Below are positions 44,987 through 53,023 of a stretch of 64,000 nucleotides of DNA, in pieces (within the stretch, counting starts at the first letter, position 1; every line of letters starts with the position of its first letter). The position numbers were made by a program, and so were the translations under genes. Where the stretch lies: contig NZ_JACZFR010000036.1 in assembly GCF_014904815.1 (NCBI RefSeq), positions 17,854-81,853 of the forward strand, in the 5' to 3' direction. The notes below the pieces were generated by a model. That model was not told where the DNA came from. It worked only from the letters and a program-made list of their open reading frames with translations, and did no database searches. The DNA comes from Microbulbifer taiwanensis. GTDB lineage: Bacteria; Pseudomonadota; Gammaproteobacteria; Pseudomonadales; Cellvibrionaceae.

Positions 44987-45317
44987 ATAGGGAATGCGGC
45001 GCCCTGCAAAGCCAGTTCCAAAAAATAAATATCGCCCTGTCGAAATCCCTCGTCCCGGCACGACTATTCGCTGAAAGATCCGCTGCGAAGAGGGTGTGGT
45101 GAAATACCTGTGCCTGGTTTATCCACAGATACCTGACTATCGAATGCAGCCGGTGGCGTGCCCGCCGCTGGCTGCGGTGGCTCTGGTTCGCGCGCGGGAC
45201 CTGAATCTGGCCGTCGCACAGGTCGCGACTTTGCTGGCAAAGCGTGATACTGCCGTTATCCGGCGCCTGGTTTCGGCAGATGCCGGAGCCGACCATACAA
45301 CAAACAGGGAGATGACC
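44987..45317. other. Intergenic stretch with gene remnant
   Basis: 330 bases between the OmpA-type lipoprotein and DGPF genes. The only notable content is the short YCII N-terminal remnant at 45096-45131. The rest shows no credible gene. Confidence 0.5.
45096..45131 (+). pseudogene. Remnant of a second YCII/DGPF gene (N-terminus only)
   Basis: GTGAAATACCTGTGCCTGGT encodes V-K-Y-L-C-L-V-Y, the same N-terminus as the intact DGPF gene at 45318 (MKYLCLVY), with several silent differences. The family resemblance ends after about nine codons, although the frame stays open into the intact gene. It looks like the stub of a tandem paralogue; DGPF genes often occur in pairs beside ECF42 sigma genes. 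Confidence 0.45.
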
Positions 45318-45662
45318 ATGAAATATCTGTGTCTTGTATACAGCGACGAAGAAAAACTGCACTCGCTGCCGGACAGTCCGGAGGACAGCGAGTGCCAGGC
45401 CTATGCCGAGTCGGTCGCCGGCAGCGGCCGCATGCTGGCGGCGGAAGCACTGGAACCGGTGAGCAGTGCCACCACCGTGCGTATGCGCGGCGGCAAGGTG
45501 ACCATTACCGACGGGCCCTTTGCCGAAACCAAGGAACAGCTGGCCGGCTTTTATCTGCTCGATGCCGGGAACCTGGATGAGGCACTGGAGATGGCTAGCG
45601 GCATTCCCGCCGCCCGGGTCGGCAGTGTGGAAGTGCGGCCAGTGCGCCAGCTGCAGGTCTGA
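45318..45662 (+). CDS. YCII-related DGPF-motif protein
   Basis: A 114-aa cytoplasmic protein with the YCII/DGPF fold. It starts MKYLCLVYSDEEKLHSLP with GGGAG upstream. The name-giving motif is ITDGPFAETKEQLAGFYLLDA; the ending GSVEVRPVRQL is also standard. Proteins of this kind are found beside ECF42 sigma factors in many bacteria and are probably the sigma factor's targets or effectors; biochemical activity is not known. Here an ECF42-type gene lies 760 bases downstream with a VOC protein between. Confidence 0.9.
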   Translation: MKYLCLVYSDEEKLHSLPDSPEDSECQAYAESVAGSGRMLAAEALEPVSSATTVRMRGGKVTITDGPFAETKEQLAGFYLLDAGNLDEALEMASGIPAARVGSVEVRPVRQLQV

Positions 45663-45674
45663 TTGGCGACCGGC

Positions 45675-45742
45675 TCCCCTCTCCCACTTGCGGAGACAAA
45701 TTTGACTAGATCAAATTTGGGCGCCATGGATGGCGCGAGTCA
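45675..45742. repeat. Second intergenic repeat family, copy 2
   Basis: CCCCTCTCCCACTTGCGGAG, CAAATTTGGGCGCC and ATGGATGGCGCGAGTCA, aligning with 42239-42335. It lies between the DGPF and VOC genes and contains GGCGCCATGGATGGCGC, a partial palindrome. Confidence 0.6.
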
Positions 45743-45845
45743 ACGGGTTTGGGAAGGGGGATTTGATCGGTGCCGCCTCTCCCTGACCCTCTACTTCAGG
45801 GGTGAGGGCGCAAATCGTGGAATTAACCAAGCAAGAGAATCGACT

Positions 45846-46256
45846 ATGAATTTTTCCCCCTACCTGAATTTCAACGGCAACTGTAAAGAGGCATTCGAGT
45901 TTTACGCCGAGGTGCTCGGAGGTGAGATTATTGTGTTGTCCACCTTTGCCGAGGCGCCGCCGGAAGCGGATATGCCCCCCGAGGTGAGCGACCAGGTGAT
46001 GCACGCGCAGCTGAAAGTGGGCGAGCAGATTATTATGGCCTCCGATGCGCCCACGACCTTTCAACCGGCGCAGGGAATGCATATCACCATCGGCGTGGAC
46101 ACGCCGGAAGAGGCCGAGCGGATTTATGAAGCCCTGTCCGAAGGTGGCAATATCATCATGCCCATGGAAGAAACTTTCTGGGCGCAGAGGTTTGCGATGG
46201 TTACCGATCGCTTCGGTACTCCCTGGATGGTCAACTGCGACAAGCCCATACCGTAA
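45846..46256 (+). CDS. VOC family protein (PhnB/glyoxalase-like)
   Basis: A 136-aa single-domain vicinal-oxygen-chelate protein. It starts MNFSPYLNFNGNCKEAFEFYAEVLGGEI, the classical PhnB-like opening; the second half repeats the beta-alpha-beta-beta-beta unit (GMHITIGVDTPEEAERIYEALSEGG, DRFGTPWMVNCDKP). Potential metal-site residues are less clear than in true glyoxalases. Its place between the DGPF and ECF sigma genes matches the typical ECF42 neighbourhood, so a shared regulon is likely. Substrate unknown. Confidence 0.9.
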   Translation: MNFSPYLNFNGNCKEAFEFYAEVLGGEIIVLSTFAEAPPEADMPPEVSDQVMHAQLKVGEQIIMASDAPTTFQPAQGMHITIGVDTPEEAERIYEALSEGGNIIMPMEETFWAQRFAMVTDRFGTPWMVNCDKPIP

Positions 46257-46425
46257 AACCTTACTGGTTCTCGATTTCTCCAGTAATCTGGTGGAATTTT
46301 TTTGATCTGTGGAGGGCGCAAGACCTCCACAGATTTGCACGCGTATTACCGGGTAATCACTGTTATCTTTGATCATTCAATGATTGAATAGCTGCCTCGA
46401 TTTAAGAAGGACTTGAGGCGGGAAT

Positions 46426-47676
46426 ATGACGGACTCGAAGGCCGGCCCGGTACAGTTGAAGCTCGAGGAAATCTATCGCGCTGAGTCGCGCCGCGTGCTG
46501 GCCACACTGATCCGCCTGCTGGGGGATTTCGAGTTGGCCGAAGAGGCGCTGCACGAAGCCTTTGCCGCGGCACTCAGGCAGTGGCCAGAGGAGGGGCTGC
46601 CGGACAATCCGCGCGCCTGGTTGGTATCCACCGGCCGTTTCAAGGCCATAGACCGGCTGCGCCGCCAGTCCCGCCAGGACCCGCTCACCGAAGAGATGGC
46701 GCAGCAGCTGGAGTCCGACAGTGGCGATCCCGCCGACTGGGCTGAGGACAGGGTGGGTGACGACCATTTGCGCCTGATCTTCACCTGCTGCCACCCGGCG
46801 CTGTCCATGGACGCGCGGGTCGCGCTCACACTGCGCGAGGTCTGTGGCCTCACCACCGAGGAAATTGCCAGCGCCTTCCTCTCGACCCCCGCCACCCTCG
46901 CCCAGCGTATAGTGCGGGCCAAAAATAAAATCCGCAGCGCCGGTATTCCCTACCAGGTCCCCTCACGGCGCGACCTGCCGGAACGGCTCGACGGCGTGTT
47001 GCGCGTGATCTACCTGGTATTCAACGAAGGCTATTCGGCCTCCACCGGCGAGGAACTGACCCGCGCCGAGCTCAGCGACGAAGCCATCCGCCTCGGCCGC
47101 CTGCTCAACCAATTGTTACCCGACGCGGAAGTACAGGGATTGCTGGCGCTGATGCTGCTGAACGAATCCCGCCGCCTTGCGCGCACCGACAGCGCCGGCG
47201 AGCTGGTGCTGCTGGAAGACCAGAAGCGGGAACTGTGGGACAGAAACCTGATCGCCGAGGGCGTGCAGCTGGTAGAGCGCGCCCTGCGCTCGCAGCGCTT
47301 TGGCCCCTACTCCCTACAGGCCGCCATCGCGGCAGTACACGCCGAGGCCCCCGGTGTCGAGGAAACCGACTGGCAGCAGATCGTCGGTCTCTACGATGTG
47401 CTGCACCGCCTGTCACCGTCCCCGGTGGTGGCATTGAATCGCGCGGTAGCCATCGCCATGCGCGACGGCCCCCAGGCCGGCCTGGATCTGGTTGAAGATA
47501 TTCTCTCGGGAGGTGAGCTGCAGGACTATCACCTGGCCCATGCGGCCAGGGCCGATCTGTGCCGGCGGCTGGGGAAACTTGCGGACGCCAGGACTTCCTA
47601 TGAAAGAGCGCTGGAGCTCGCGCGGCAGGAGACGGAAGTGCGGTTTTTACGCAAGCGGTTGTCGCTGTTGGAGTAG
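46426..47676 (+). CDS. ECF sigma factor, ECF42-type with C-terminal TPR-like extension
   Basis: A 416-aa RNA polymerase sigma factor, much longer than the ~190 aa of simple ECF factors. Region 2 spans about 14-85 (SRRVLATLIRLLGDFELAEEALHEAFAAALRQWP... NPRAWLVSTGRFKAIDRLRR), region 4 about 115-170 (LTLREVCGLTTEEIASAFLSTPATLAQRIVRAKNKIR). The rest (~180-416) is helical with TPR-like repeats (VVALNRAVAIAMRDGPQAGLDLVEDIL, YHLAHAARADLCRRLGKLADARTSYERALELA). This build and the nearby DGPF gene define ECF42. No anti-sigma gene is present, which is normal for the group. Its signal is unknown. Confidence 0.95.
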   Translation: MTDSKAGPVQLKLEEIYRAESRRVLATLIRLLGDFELAEEALHEAFAAALRQWPEEGLPDNPRAWLVSTGRFKAIDRLRRQSRQDPLTEEMAQQLESDSGDPADWAEDRVGDDHLRLIFTCCHPALSMDARVALTLREVCGLTTEEIASAFLSTPATLAQRIVRAKNKIRSAGIPYQVPSRRDLPERLDGVLRVIYLVFNEGYSASTGEELTRAELSDEAIRLGRLLNQLLPDAEVQGLLALMLLNESRRLARTDSAGELVLLEDQKRELWDRNLIAEGVQLVERALRSQRFGPYSLQAAIAAVHAEAPGVEETDWQQIVGLYDVLHRLSPSPVVALNRAVAIAMRDGPQAGLDLVEDILSGGELQDYHLAHAARADLCRRLGKLADARTSYERALELARQETEVRFLRKRLSLLE

Positions 47677-47712
47677 CTGGCGGTGGTCCTGTAGATTTAT
47701 TGATTTCATTGG

Positions 47713-47740
47713 AAAAAAGCCCGGCAAAGCCGGGCTTCTT
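47713..47740. terminator. Bidirectional rho-independent terminator between ECF sigma and metF
   Basis: AAGCCCGGC (47718-47726) and GCCGGGCTT (47729-47737) form a 9-bp stem with a short loop. Read leftward a strong TTTTTT follows (for metF); read rightward TTCTT follows (for the sigma gene). Confidence 0.9.
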
Positions 47741-47752
47741 CACTACCGCTGG

Positions 47753-48589
47753 TCACTGACCGAAACCGAGATTTCTGAGGATGGTTGTATTGGGCTCCAC
47801 CTGATTCATCGTATAGAAATGCAGGCCAGGCGCCCCACCTTCCAGCAGCGTTTCACACAGATCACTCACCACTTCCAGCCCCAGCTTTCGGATATCCTCC
47901 GGGTCGCGATAGCTCTCCATGCGATGACGCAACCAGCGCGGGATTTCCGCACCGCAATTGCGCGAGAAGCGCGCCAGGTTGGCGAAATTGGTGATTGGCA
48001 TAATGCCCGGAATGATGGGTGCGTCTATACCGGCCTTTTCGCACTGGTCGATAAAGTAGAAATAGGCATCCGGGTTGTAGAAGTACTGGGTCAGGGCGCT
48101 GTCGGCGCCGGCCTCGAACTTGCCCTTCAGGTAGCGGATATCGTCGTCGTAGCTCTCGGATTCCGGGTGGATTTCCGGATAGGCGGCCACTTCCAGGTGG
48201 AAGTGATCGCCGGTGTGGCGGCGGACAAAGGCGACCAGTTCGTTCGCATAGACCAGCTGTGCCACCGCGCCCATGCCGGACGGCATGTCGCCGCGCAGGG
48301 CGACGATGCGATCGACACCCGCTTCCTGGTACTGCTTCAGCAGGCCGAGGACAGTCTCCTCATTGTCGCCACCGAAGGACAGGTGCGGGGCTATGGAGAT
48401 GCCGTCGCGGCGCAGGTTGGTGACGATATCCGCGGTGGTCTCGCGGGTGGTGCCGCCGGCGCCGTAGGTGACGGAGAAGAACTCCGGGTTGAATGCCTGC
48501 AGTGCTTCTCTGGTTTTGTAGAGTTTTTCCCGGCCCTCGGGGGTCTTGGGCGGGAAGAATTCAAAGCTGATGCGAATTGAGTCGGTCAT
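47753..48589 (-). CDS. metF: 5,10-methylenetetrahydrofolate reductase
   Basis: FAD enzyme of 278 aa making 5-methyltetrahydrofolate for methionine synthesis. It starts MTDSIRISFEFFPPKTPEGREKL at 48589; the longer frame upstream runs through a dispersed repeat. Blocks: SFEFFPPK with the catalytic Glu, VTYGAGGTTRETT, ALRGDMPSG, AAYPEIHPES, ALTQYFYNPDAYFYFIDQC and PGIMPITN. Third gene of the leftward metK, ahcY, metF series; a REP-type cluster separates it from ahcY. Confidence 0.97.
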   Translation of the reverse strand: MTDSIRISFEFFPPKTPEGREKLYKTREALQAFNPEFFSVTYGAGGTTRETTADIVTNLRRDGISIAPHLSFGGDNEETVLGLLKQYQEAGVDRIVALRGDMPSGMGAVAQLVYANELVAFVRRHTGDHFHLEVAAYPEIHPESESYDDDIRYLKGKFEAGADSALTQYFYNPDAYFYFIDQCEKAGIDAPIIPGIMPITNFANLARFSRNCGAEIPRWLRHRMESYRDPEDIRKLGLEVVSDLCETLLEGGAPGLHFYTMNQVEPNTTILRNLGFGQ

Positions 48590-48613
48590 GATGCCACTTC
48601 CTTTCCCCGGTCT

Positions 48614-48704
48614 TCTGGATTCCGGCCTTCGCCGGAATGACGACACTAAGTTCGTCATGCCGGCGCAGAGCCTGTGTCGGACTTGATCCGGTACCGGCAT
48701 CCAG
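48614..48704. repeat. Dispersed palindromic intergenic repeats, long variant
   Basis: Facing copies (TTCCGGCCTTCGCCGGAATG and CGTCATGCCGGCGCAGAGCC with the GACTTGATCCGG stem) between ahcY and metF. An artefactual open frame runs through them into metF. Confidence 0.8.
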
Positions 48705-48715
48705 TTCGGGGTTGA

Positions 48716-50101
48716 TTAATACTTGTAACTTTCCGGCTTGTAGGGGCCGTCGACGGAGACACCGATATATTTGGCCTGGTCTTCAGTCATGCGGGTGATG
48801 ACGCCGCCGAAGCCCTCGACCATGTAGCGGGCCACCTCCTCGTCCAGCTGCTTCGGCAACACCTTCACGTAGAGTGCGGAAACCTTCTGGTCCGCCGGCA
48901 GCTCGGCAAATTTCTCCTGGAACAGGTGAATCTGGGCCAATACCTGGTTGGCGAAGGAACCGTCCATAATGCGGCTGGGGTGGCCGGTGGCGTTGCCCAG
49001 GTTGACCAGGCGGCCCTCGGACAGCAGCAGCAGGTGATCGTTGGTGTCGCTGTTGCGAATAATCTTGTGCACCTGCGGCTTCACTTCCTGCCACTCCCAG
49101 TGCTTGCGCATAAAGGCGGTGTCGATTTCGTTGTCGAAGTGACCGATATTGCACACCACAGCGCCGCTCTTCAGCGCGCTCAGCATATTTGCGTCGCAGA
49201 CATTGGTGTTGCCGGTGGTGGTAACGATCAGGTCGGTATTGCCCAGCAGCTCGTTGTTGATGCCGTCGGCGGTACCGGTGTTGACGCCGCCCTTGTAGGG
49301 GGACACCAGCTCGAAGCCGTCCATGCAGGCCTGCATCGCGCAGATGGGATCCACTTCGGAAACCTTGACGATCATGCCCTCCTGGCGCAGGGATGCGGCG
49401 GAGCCCTTGCCCACGTCACCGTAACCGATGACCAGCGCCTTCTTGCCGGCCAGCAGGTGGTCGGTGGCGCGCTTGATGGCGTCGTTCAGGCTGTGGCGGC
49501 AGCCGTACTTGTTGTCGTTCTTGCTCTTGGTGACGGCATCGTTGACGTTGATCGCCGGCACTTTCAGCGTGCCCTCGCGCAGCATGTCCTGCAGGCGGTG
49601 CACGCCGGTGGTGGTCTCCTCGGAAATGCCGTGACAGTTGTCGAGAATCTGCGGGTACTTGCGGTGCAGCAGTTCGGTCAGGTCGCCGCCGTCGTCGAGA
49701 ATCATGTTCGGCTGCCAGCCGGCTACGTCGTCGCCCACGGTGCGCTCCAGGCACCACTCGTATTCCTCTTCGGTCTCTCCCTTCCAGGCGAACACCGGGA
49801 TACCGCTGGCGGCGATGGCCGCGGCGGCGTGGTCCTGGGTGGAGAAGATGTTGCAGGAGGACCAGCGCACTTCCGCGCCCAGCGCGACCAGGGTCTCGAT
49901 CAGTACCGCGGTCTGGATGGTCATATGAATGCAGCCCATGATGCGCGCACCCTTTAACGGCTGCTCGGCCCGGTATTTCTCGCGCAGGGTCATCAGCGCC
50001 GGCATCTCACCCTCGGCGATTTCGATCTCGCGGCGGCCCCAGTCGGCCAGGGAAATGTCGGCTACTTTGAAGTCTTTGAATTCGGTGCTCATCTGGTTCA
50101 T
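48716..50101 (-). CDS. ahcY: S-adenosyl-L-homocysteine hydrolase
   Basis: Splits S-adenosylhomocysteine into adenosine and homocysteine and so recycles the product of methyl transfer. The 461-aa NAD enzyme has [47 protein letters not shown], the Lys/Asp pair in [14 protein letters not shown], the NAD motif [10 protein letters not shown], and the C-terminal PDHFRY-equivalent [11 protein letters not shown] that closes the NAD site. The start is MNQMSTEF or the Met three codons on. It lies between metK and metF in a leftward methyl-cycle cluster headed by an ArsR-methyltransferase regulator. No SAH riboswitch was recognised upstream. Confidence 0.98.
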   Translation of the reverse strand: MNQMSTEFKDFKVADISLADWGRREIEIAEGEMPALMTLREKYRAEQPLKGARIMGCIHMTIQTAVLIETLVALGAEVRWSSCNIFSTQDHAAAAIAASGIPVFAWKGETEEEYEWCLERTVGDDVAGWQPNMILDDGGDLTELLHRKYPQILDNCHGISEETTTGVHRLQDMLREGTLKVPAINVNDAVTKSKNDNKYGCRHSLNDAIKRATDHLLAGKKALVIGYGDVGKGSAASLRQEGMIVKVSEVDPICAMQACMDGFELVSPYKGGVNTGTADGINNELLGNTDLIVTTTGNTNVCDANMLSALKSGAVVCNIGHFDNEIDTAFMRKHWEWQEVKPQVHKIIRNSDTNDHLLLLSEGRLVNLGNATGHPSRIMDGSFANQVLAQIHLFQEKFAELPADQKVSALYVKVLPKQLDEEVARYMVEGFGGVITRMTEDQAKYIGVSVDGPYKPESYKY

Positions 50102-50153
50102 TACTCAACCTGGTAAATTGTTTGTTCTAGCTGGTGCCTGGCTATTTATCGGT

Positions 50154-50222
50154 TCGTCATACCGGCCCAGGCCGGTATCCAGTATCGAGGCACCTAGATT
50201 CCGGCCTGCACCGGAATGACGA
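50154..50222. repeat. Dispersed palindromic intergenic repeat (pair)
   Basis: CGTCATACCGGCCCAGGCCG and a facing copy ending CACCGGAATGACG, in the spacer between metK and ahcY. Confidence 0.8.
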
Positions 50223-50234
50223 AAAAATGTGAAT

Positions 50235-50257
50235 AGGAGCGGCCAAAGGCCGCGCCT
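50235..50257 (-). terminator. Hairpin after metK, weak terminator
   Basis: GCGGCC-AAA-GGCCGC with outer AGG/CCT pairing. The T run on the leftward strand is about 10 bases away, so partial termination or processing between metK and ahcY is more likely than a full stop. Confidence 0.4.
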
Positions 50258-50269
50258 AAAGTTTTTCTC

Positions 50270-51490
50270 TTAAAGCCCAGTCTGCGCGCGCAGCGCCTCG
50301 GCCTTGTCGGTTTTCTCCCAGGGGAAGGCGGTAAAGGTCTCGCTGCGCTCCTCGCCGTTGCCGTCCACCCAGTGGTAGGTGTGCTGGAAGGGCTCGCGGC
50401 CGAAGTGGCCGTAGGCGGCGGTCAGCTGGTACATAGGGTGCAGCAGGTCCAGCGCCCTGGAAATCGCGTAGGGGCGCAGGTCGAAATTCTCGCGCACCAG
50501 CTCGATCAGTTTGTCCTCACTTACCGCGCCTGTGCCGAAGGTGTTGATGGACACCGAGGTGGGCTCGGCCACGCCGATGGCGTAGGAGACCTGGATTTCG
50601 CAGCGCTTGGCCAGGCCGGCGGCGACGATGTTCTTGGCCACATAGCGGCCGGCGTAGGCCGCGGACCTGTCCACCTTGGACGGGTCCTTGCCGGAGAAGG
50701 CGCCGCCGCCGTGGCGGGCGGAGCCGCCGTAGGTGTCGACGATGATCTTGCGCCCGGTCAGGCCGCAGTCGCCGACCGGTCCGCCGATCACGAACTTGCC
50801 GGTGGGGTTGATGTGGTACTTGGTGTCCGCGTGCAGCCACTCGGCCGGCAGTACATGGTGCACGATCAGCTCCAGTACCGCCTCGCGCAGATCATCCTGG
50901 CTGACGTCCGGGTTGTGCTGGGTGGACAGCACAACCGCGTCGATGGCGCAGGGCTTGCCGTCTTCGTCGTAGCGAAAGGTCACCTGGCTCTTGGCATCCG
51001 GACGCAGCCACGGCAGCAGACCGGACTTGCGCACTTCCGCCTGGCGCTCCACCAGGCGGTGGGCGTAGTAGACAGGTGCCGGCATAAAGGTGGGGGTCTC
51101 GTCGGTGGCGTAGCCGAACATCAGACCCTGGTCGCCGGCACCCTGGTCTTCCGGTTTGGCGCGGTCGACGCCCTGGGCGATATCCACCGACTGCTTGCCG
51201 ATCACGTTGATCACACCGCAGGTCTCACCGTCGTAGCCGACATCCGAGGAGGTGTAGCCGATATCGGTGATGACCTTGCGCACCAGGTCTTCCAGGTCGA
51301 CCCAGGCGCTGGTGGAGATCTCGCCGGCGATCACGGCGATGCCGGTCTTCACCAGGGTCTCACAGGCCACCCGCGCCTGCTTGTCGCGCGCCAGCAGCGC
51401 GTCCAGTACCGCGTCGGAAATCTGGTCGGCGATCTTGTCCGGGTGCCCTTCGGACACGGACTCCGAGGTAAACAGTCTGTATTCACTCAT
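50270..51490 (-). CDS. metK: S-adenosylmethionine synthetase
   Basis: Makes S-adenosylmethionine from ATP and methionine. The 406-aa protein starts [23 protein letters not shown] with GGAGAG upstream; the in-frame ATG at 51550 adds non-family residues. ATP and methionine motifs: [20 protein letters not shown] (GxGDQG), [21 protein letters not shown] and [19 protein letters not shown], with the P-loop-like GGGAFSGKD. First enzyme gene of the leftward methyl-cycle cluster. Intact and of normal length. Confidence 0.98.
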   Translation of the reverse strand: MSEYRLFTSESVSEGHPDKIADQISDAVLDALLARDKQARVACETLVKTGIAVIAGEISTSAWVDLEDLVRKVITDIGYTSSDVGYDGETCGVINVIGKQSVDIAQGVDRAKPEDQGAGDQGLMFGYATDETPTFMPAPVYYAHRLVERQAEVRKSGLLPWLRPDAKSQVTFRYDEDGKPCAIDAVVLSTQHNPDVSQDDLREAVLELIVHHVLPAEWLHADTKYHINPTGKFVIGGPVGDCGLTGRKIIVDTYGGSARHGGGAFSGKDPSKVDRSAAYAGRYVAKNIVAAGLAKRCEIQVSYAIGVAEPTSVSINTFGTGAVSEDKLIELVRENFDLRPYAISRALDLLHPMYQLTAAYGHFGREPFQHTYHWVDGNGEERSETFTAFPWEKTDKAEALRAQTGL

Positions 51491-51571
51491 GTGGTGCTCT
51501 CCAATTATTTCGCCGCGGCTGGTCCGTTTAAGCCCCCGCAGGCGTTCCATTTATTCCGCTACTCTTGTGTT

Positions 51572-51714
51572 CGTCATACCGGCGCAGGCCGGTATCCAGT
51601 TTTGTGCCACCTGGATTAGGTAGCGCTCCTGCGCCACGCCCTTCGGGCCATTCGCTTCGCGAATGCTCGCTACGGCATCCATGCCTTCGCAGTCCGGCCT
51701 GCGCCGGAATGACG
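51572..51714. repeat. Dispersed palindromic intergenic repeats with insertion
   Basis: CGTCATACCGGCGCAGGCCG at the left and a facing TCCGGCCTGCGCCGGAATGA at the right enclose about 90 bases. The insert holds a second hairpin, CATTCGCTTCGCGAATG. It lies between the ArsR-methyltransferase gene and metK. Confidence 0.8.
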
Positions 51715-51748
51715 ATAGTGCGCTGAAAAGGCGGTCGGAATTTCGCCC

Positions 51749-52723
51749 TTACGGTTTCAAAAACTCGCGAATCTGAATCTGAAATCCGTTACGCAGCGCG
51801 CTGTAAACGCTGCGCCCGTTTATCAGGCCGGCATCCTCGGCCCAGCCCTGCAGCTGCTCCGGTGCGAAGCCAAGCCACAGGTCGCCGCAGGCCTCGCGGG
51901 CCCAGTCCTGGCGGTGGTCCTGCAGCTCCGCCACCAGCAATTGACCATTGGGCTTCAGCGCCGCCTGCAGGTCCTGAAGGATCTGCGCCGGTTCCGGGGT
52001 GTGGTGCAGCACCATATTCACCACGATGCTGTCAGCGCTCTGCGGCCGCGCGGCGGCCTCGCGGGTGTCGCCGCAGATAAACTCGATGTTCTGCAGCTGC
52101 CGTTCGCCGGCAAACTGCTGCGCCCGTTCGAGCATGGTGCGGGAAAGGTCCAGTGCCGTGACCCGCTCGAAGCGGCCCGTCAGCTCGGCCAGGAATTCCC
52201 CCTCGCCGGGACCCACTTCCAGCGCCGCGGCGCCGGGATTCAGCAACTGCGCCACCTGGGGGCCGTAGACCTCGTAGCCGGCGATCAGCTCCTGCTGTTC
52301 GCGGAAGCGGTTGCCGTAGTCGGCGAAGAAACGCCGCGAAGCCTCGGCGCGCTCCCGCGCCACCTGCTCCACGGCCTCGGCCAGCTCGGGGCGCAGCGAC
52401 AGCCGATCCAGGCCGGCAAACAGCGGCTGCAGGCCGTTGTTGTCGCTGCTGCGGCGGTAAAAGAGATTGTTGCCTTCGCGCCGCTTGCTGACCAGCCCCG
52501 CCTGGGCCAGCACCTTCAGGTGGTGGGAGAGCGCCGGCTGGCGCAGGCTGAAAATGCGGCACAGCTCCAGCACGCTGTAGGAGTCCTGGCTCAGCAGGCG
52601 CAGTATCTCCAGGCGCAGCGGATCGCCGGTGGCCTTCAGGCGCGCGGCCAGCTGCGCTATGTCGCCACCGGCACCCTTTTCGGTGATCGCGGCGCTATCT
52701 GGAGATTGCTGGGATTGAAGCAT
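51749..52723 (-). CDS. ArsR-family regulator fused to SAM-dependent methyltransferase (SahR-like)
   Basis: A 324-aa fusion. Residues 20-105 form an ArsR winged helix (LKATGDPLRLEILRLLSQDSYSVLELCRIFSLRQPALSHHLKVLAQAGLVSKRREGNNLFYR) without the Cys metal site of metal sensors. Residues 150-270 are a class I methyltransferase fold (ALEVGPGEGEFLAELTGRFERVTALDLSRTMLERA, IVVNMVLHHTPEPAQIL). The ArsR-type SahR regulator of proteobacteria controls metK, ahcY and metF in response to S-adenosylhomocysteine; the neighbourhood makes this the best call. The methyltransferase-like half may serve as the ligand pocket, not as an enzyme. Not proven. Confidence 0.88.
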   Translation of the reverse strand: MLQSQQSPDSAAITEKGAGGDIAQLAARLKATGDPLRLEILRLLSQDSYSVLELCRIFSLRQPALSHHLKVLAQAGLVSKRREGNNLFYRRSSDNNGLQPLFAGLDRLSLRPELAEAVEQVARERAEASRRFFADYGNRFREQQELIAGYEVYGPQVAQLLNPGAAALEVGPGEGEFLAELTGRFERVTALDLSRTMLERAQQFAGERQLQNIEFICGDTREAAARPQSADSIVVNMVLHHTPEPAQILQDLQAALKPNGQLLVAELQDHRQDWAREACGDLWLGFAPEQLQGWAEDAGLINGRSVYSALRNGFQIQIREFLKP

Positions 52724-52752
52724 GGCGGGGAGTCTAGCAGTGGATGAGCTCT

Positions 52753-52772
52753 ATATCAAAATTTTTTGATGT
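52753..52772. promoter_or_regulatory. Palindrome, putative operator of the SahR-like regulator
   Basis: ATATCAAAA-TT-TTTTGATGT (one mismatch in 9-bp arms) lies 30 bases upstream of the ArsR-methyltransferase start, in the divergent region with tktA. ArsR-type regulators bind such AT-rich palindromes. A single-arm TTTTGATG recurs at 52792-52799. Confidence 0.6.
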
Positions 52773-53023
52773 AGTTGCATAAGTGGATTTTGATGCAGTT
52801 TTCCGGTGTGACCGCCTGCCCGGCAGCGGGTCGATATTGCCGGTCAGCGCATTTGGGTCGTGCGGCCTTTGCGCCCGGCGGCCGATTACGGGAAAATACG
52901 CCTCCTTTTTATCTTGGGCGTGGCAACAGGACTGTGACTGCGCCGCATTTTCGCCGCCGTGGCCTACCTTCTGGTGCAGCCCGGCCCCCAAACCCAAAGA
53001 GTCGATTTCAGAGAGTTCGCCCT

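Noticed and set aside
44976..44999. GCATTCCC/GGGAATGC hairpin as terminator of the OmpA-type gene
   Set aside because: A perfect stem, but no T run on either strand; noted only as a structure at the stop codon.
48590..50269. SAM or SAH riboswitch before ahcY or metF
   Set aside because: The spacers consist mostly of dispersed repeats; none of the conserved riboswitch core sequences I know is visible. A covariance search would be decisive.
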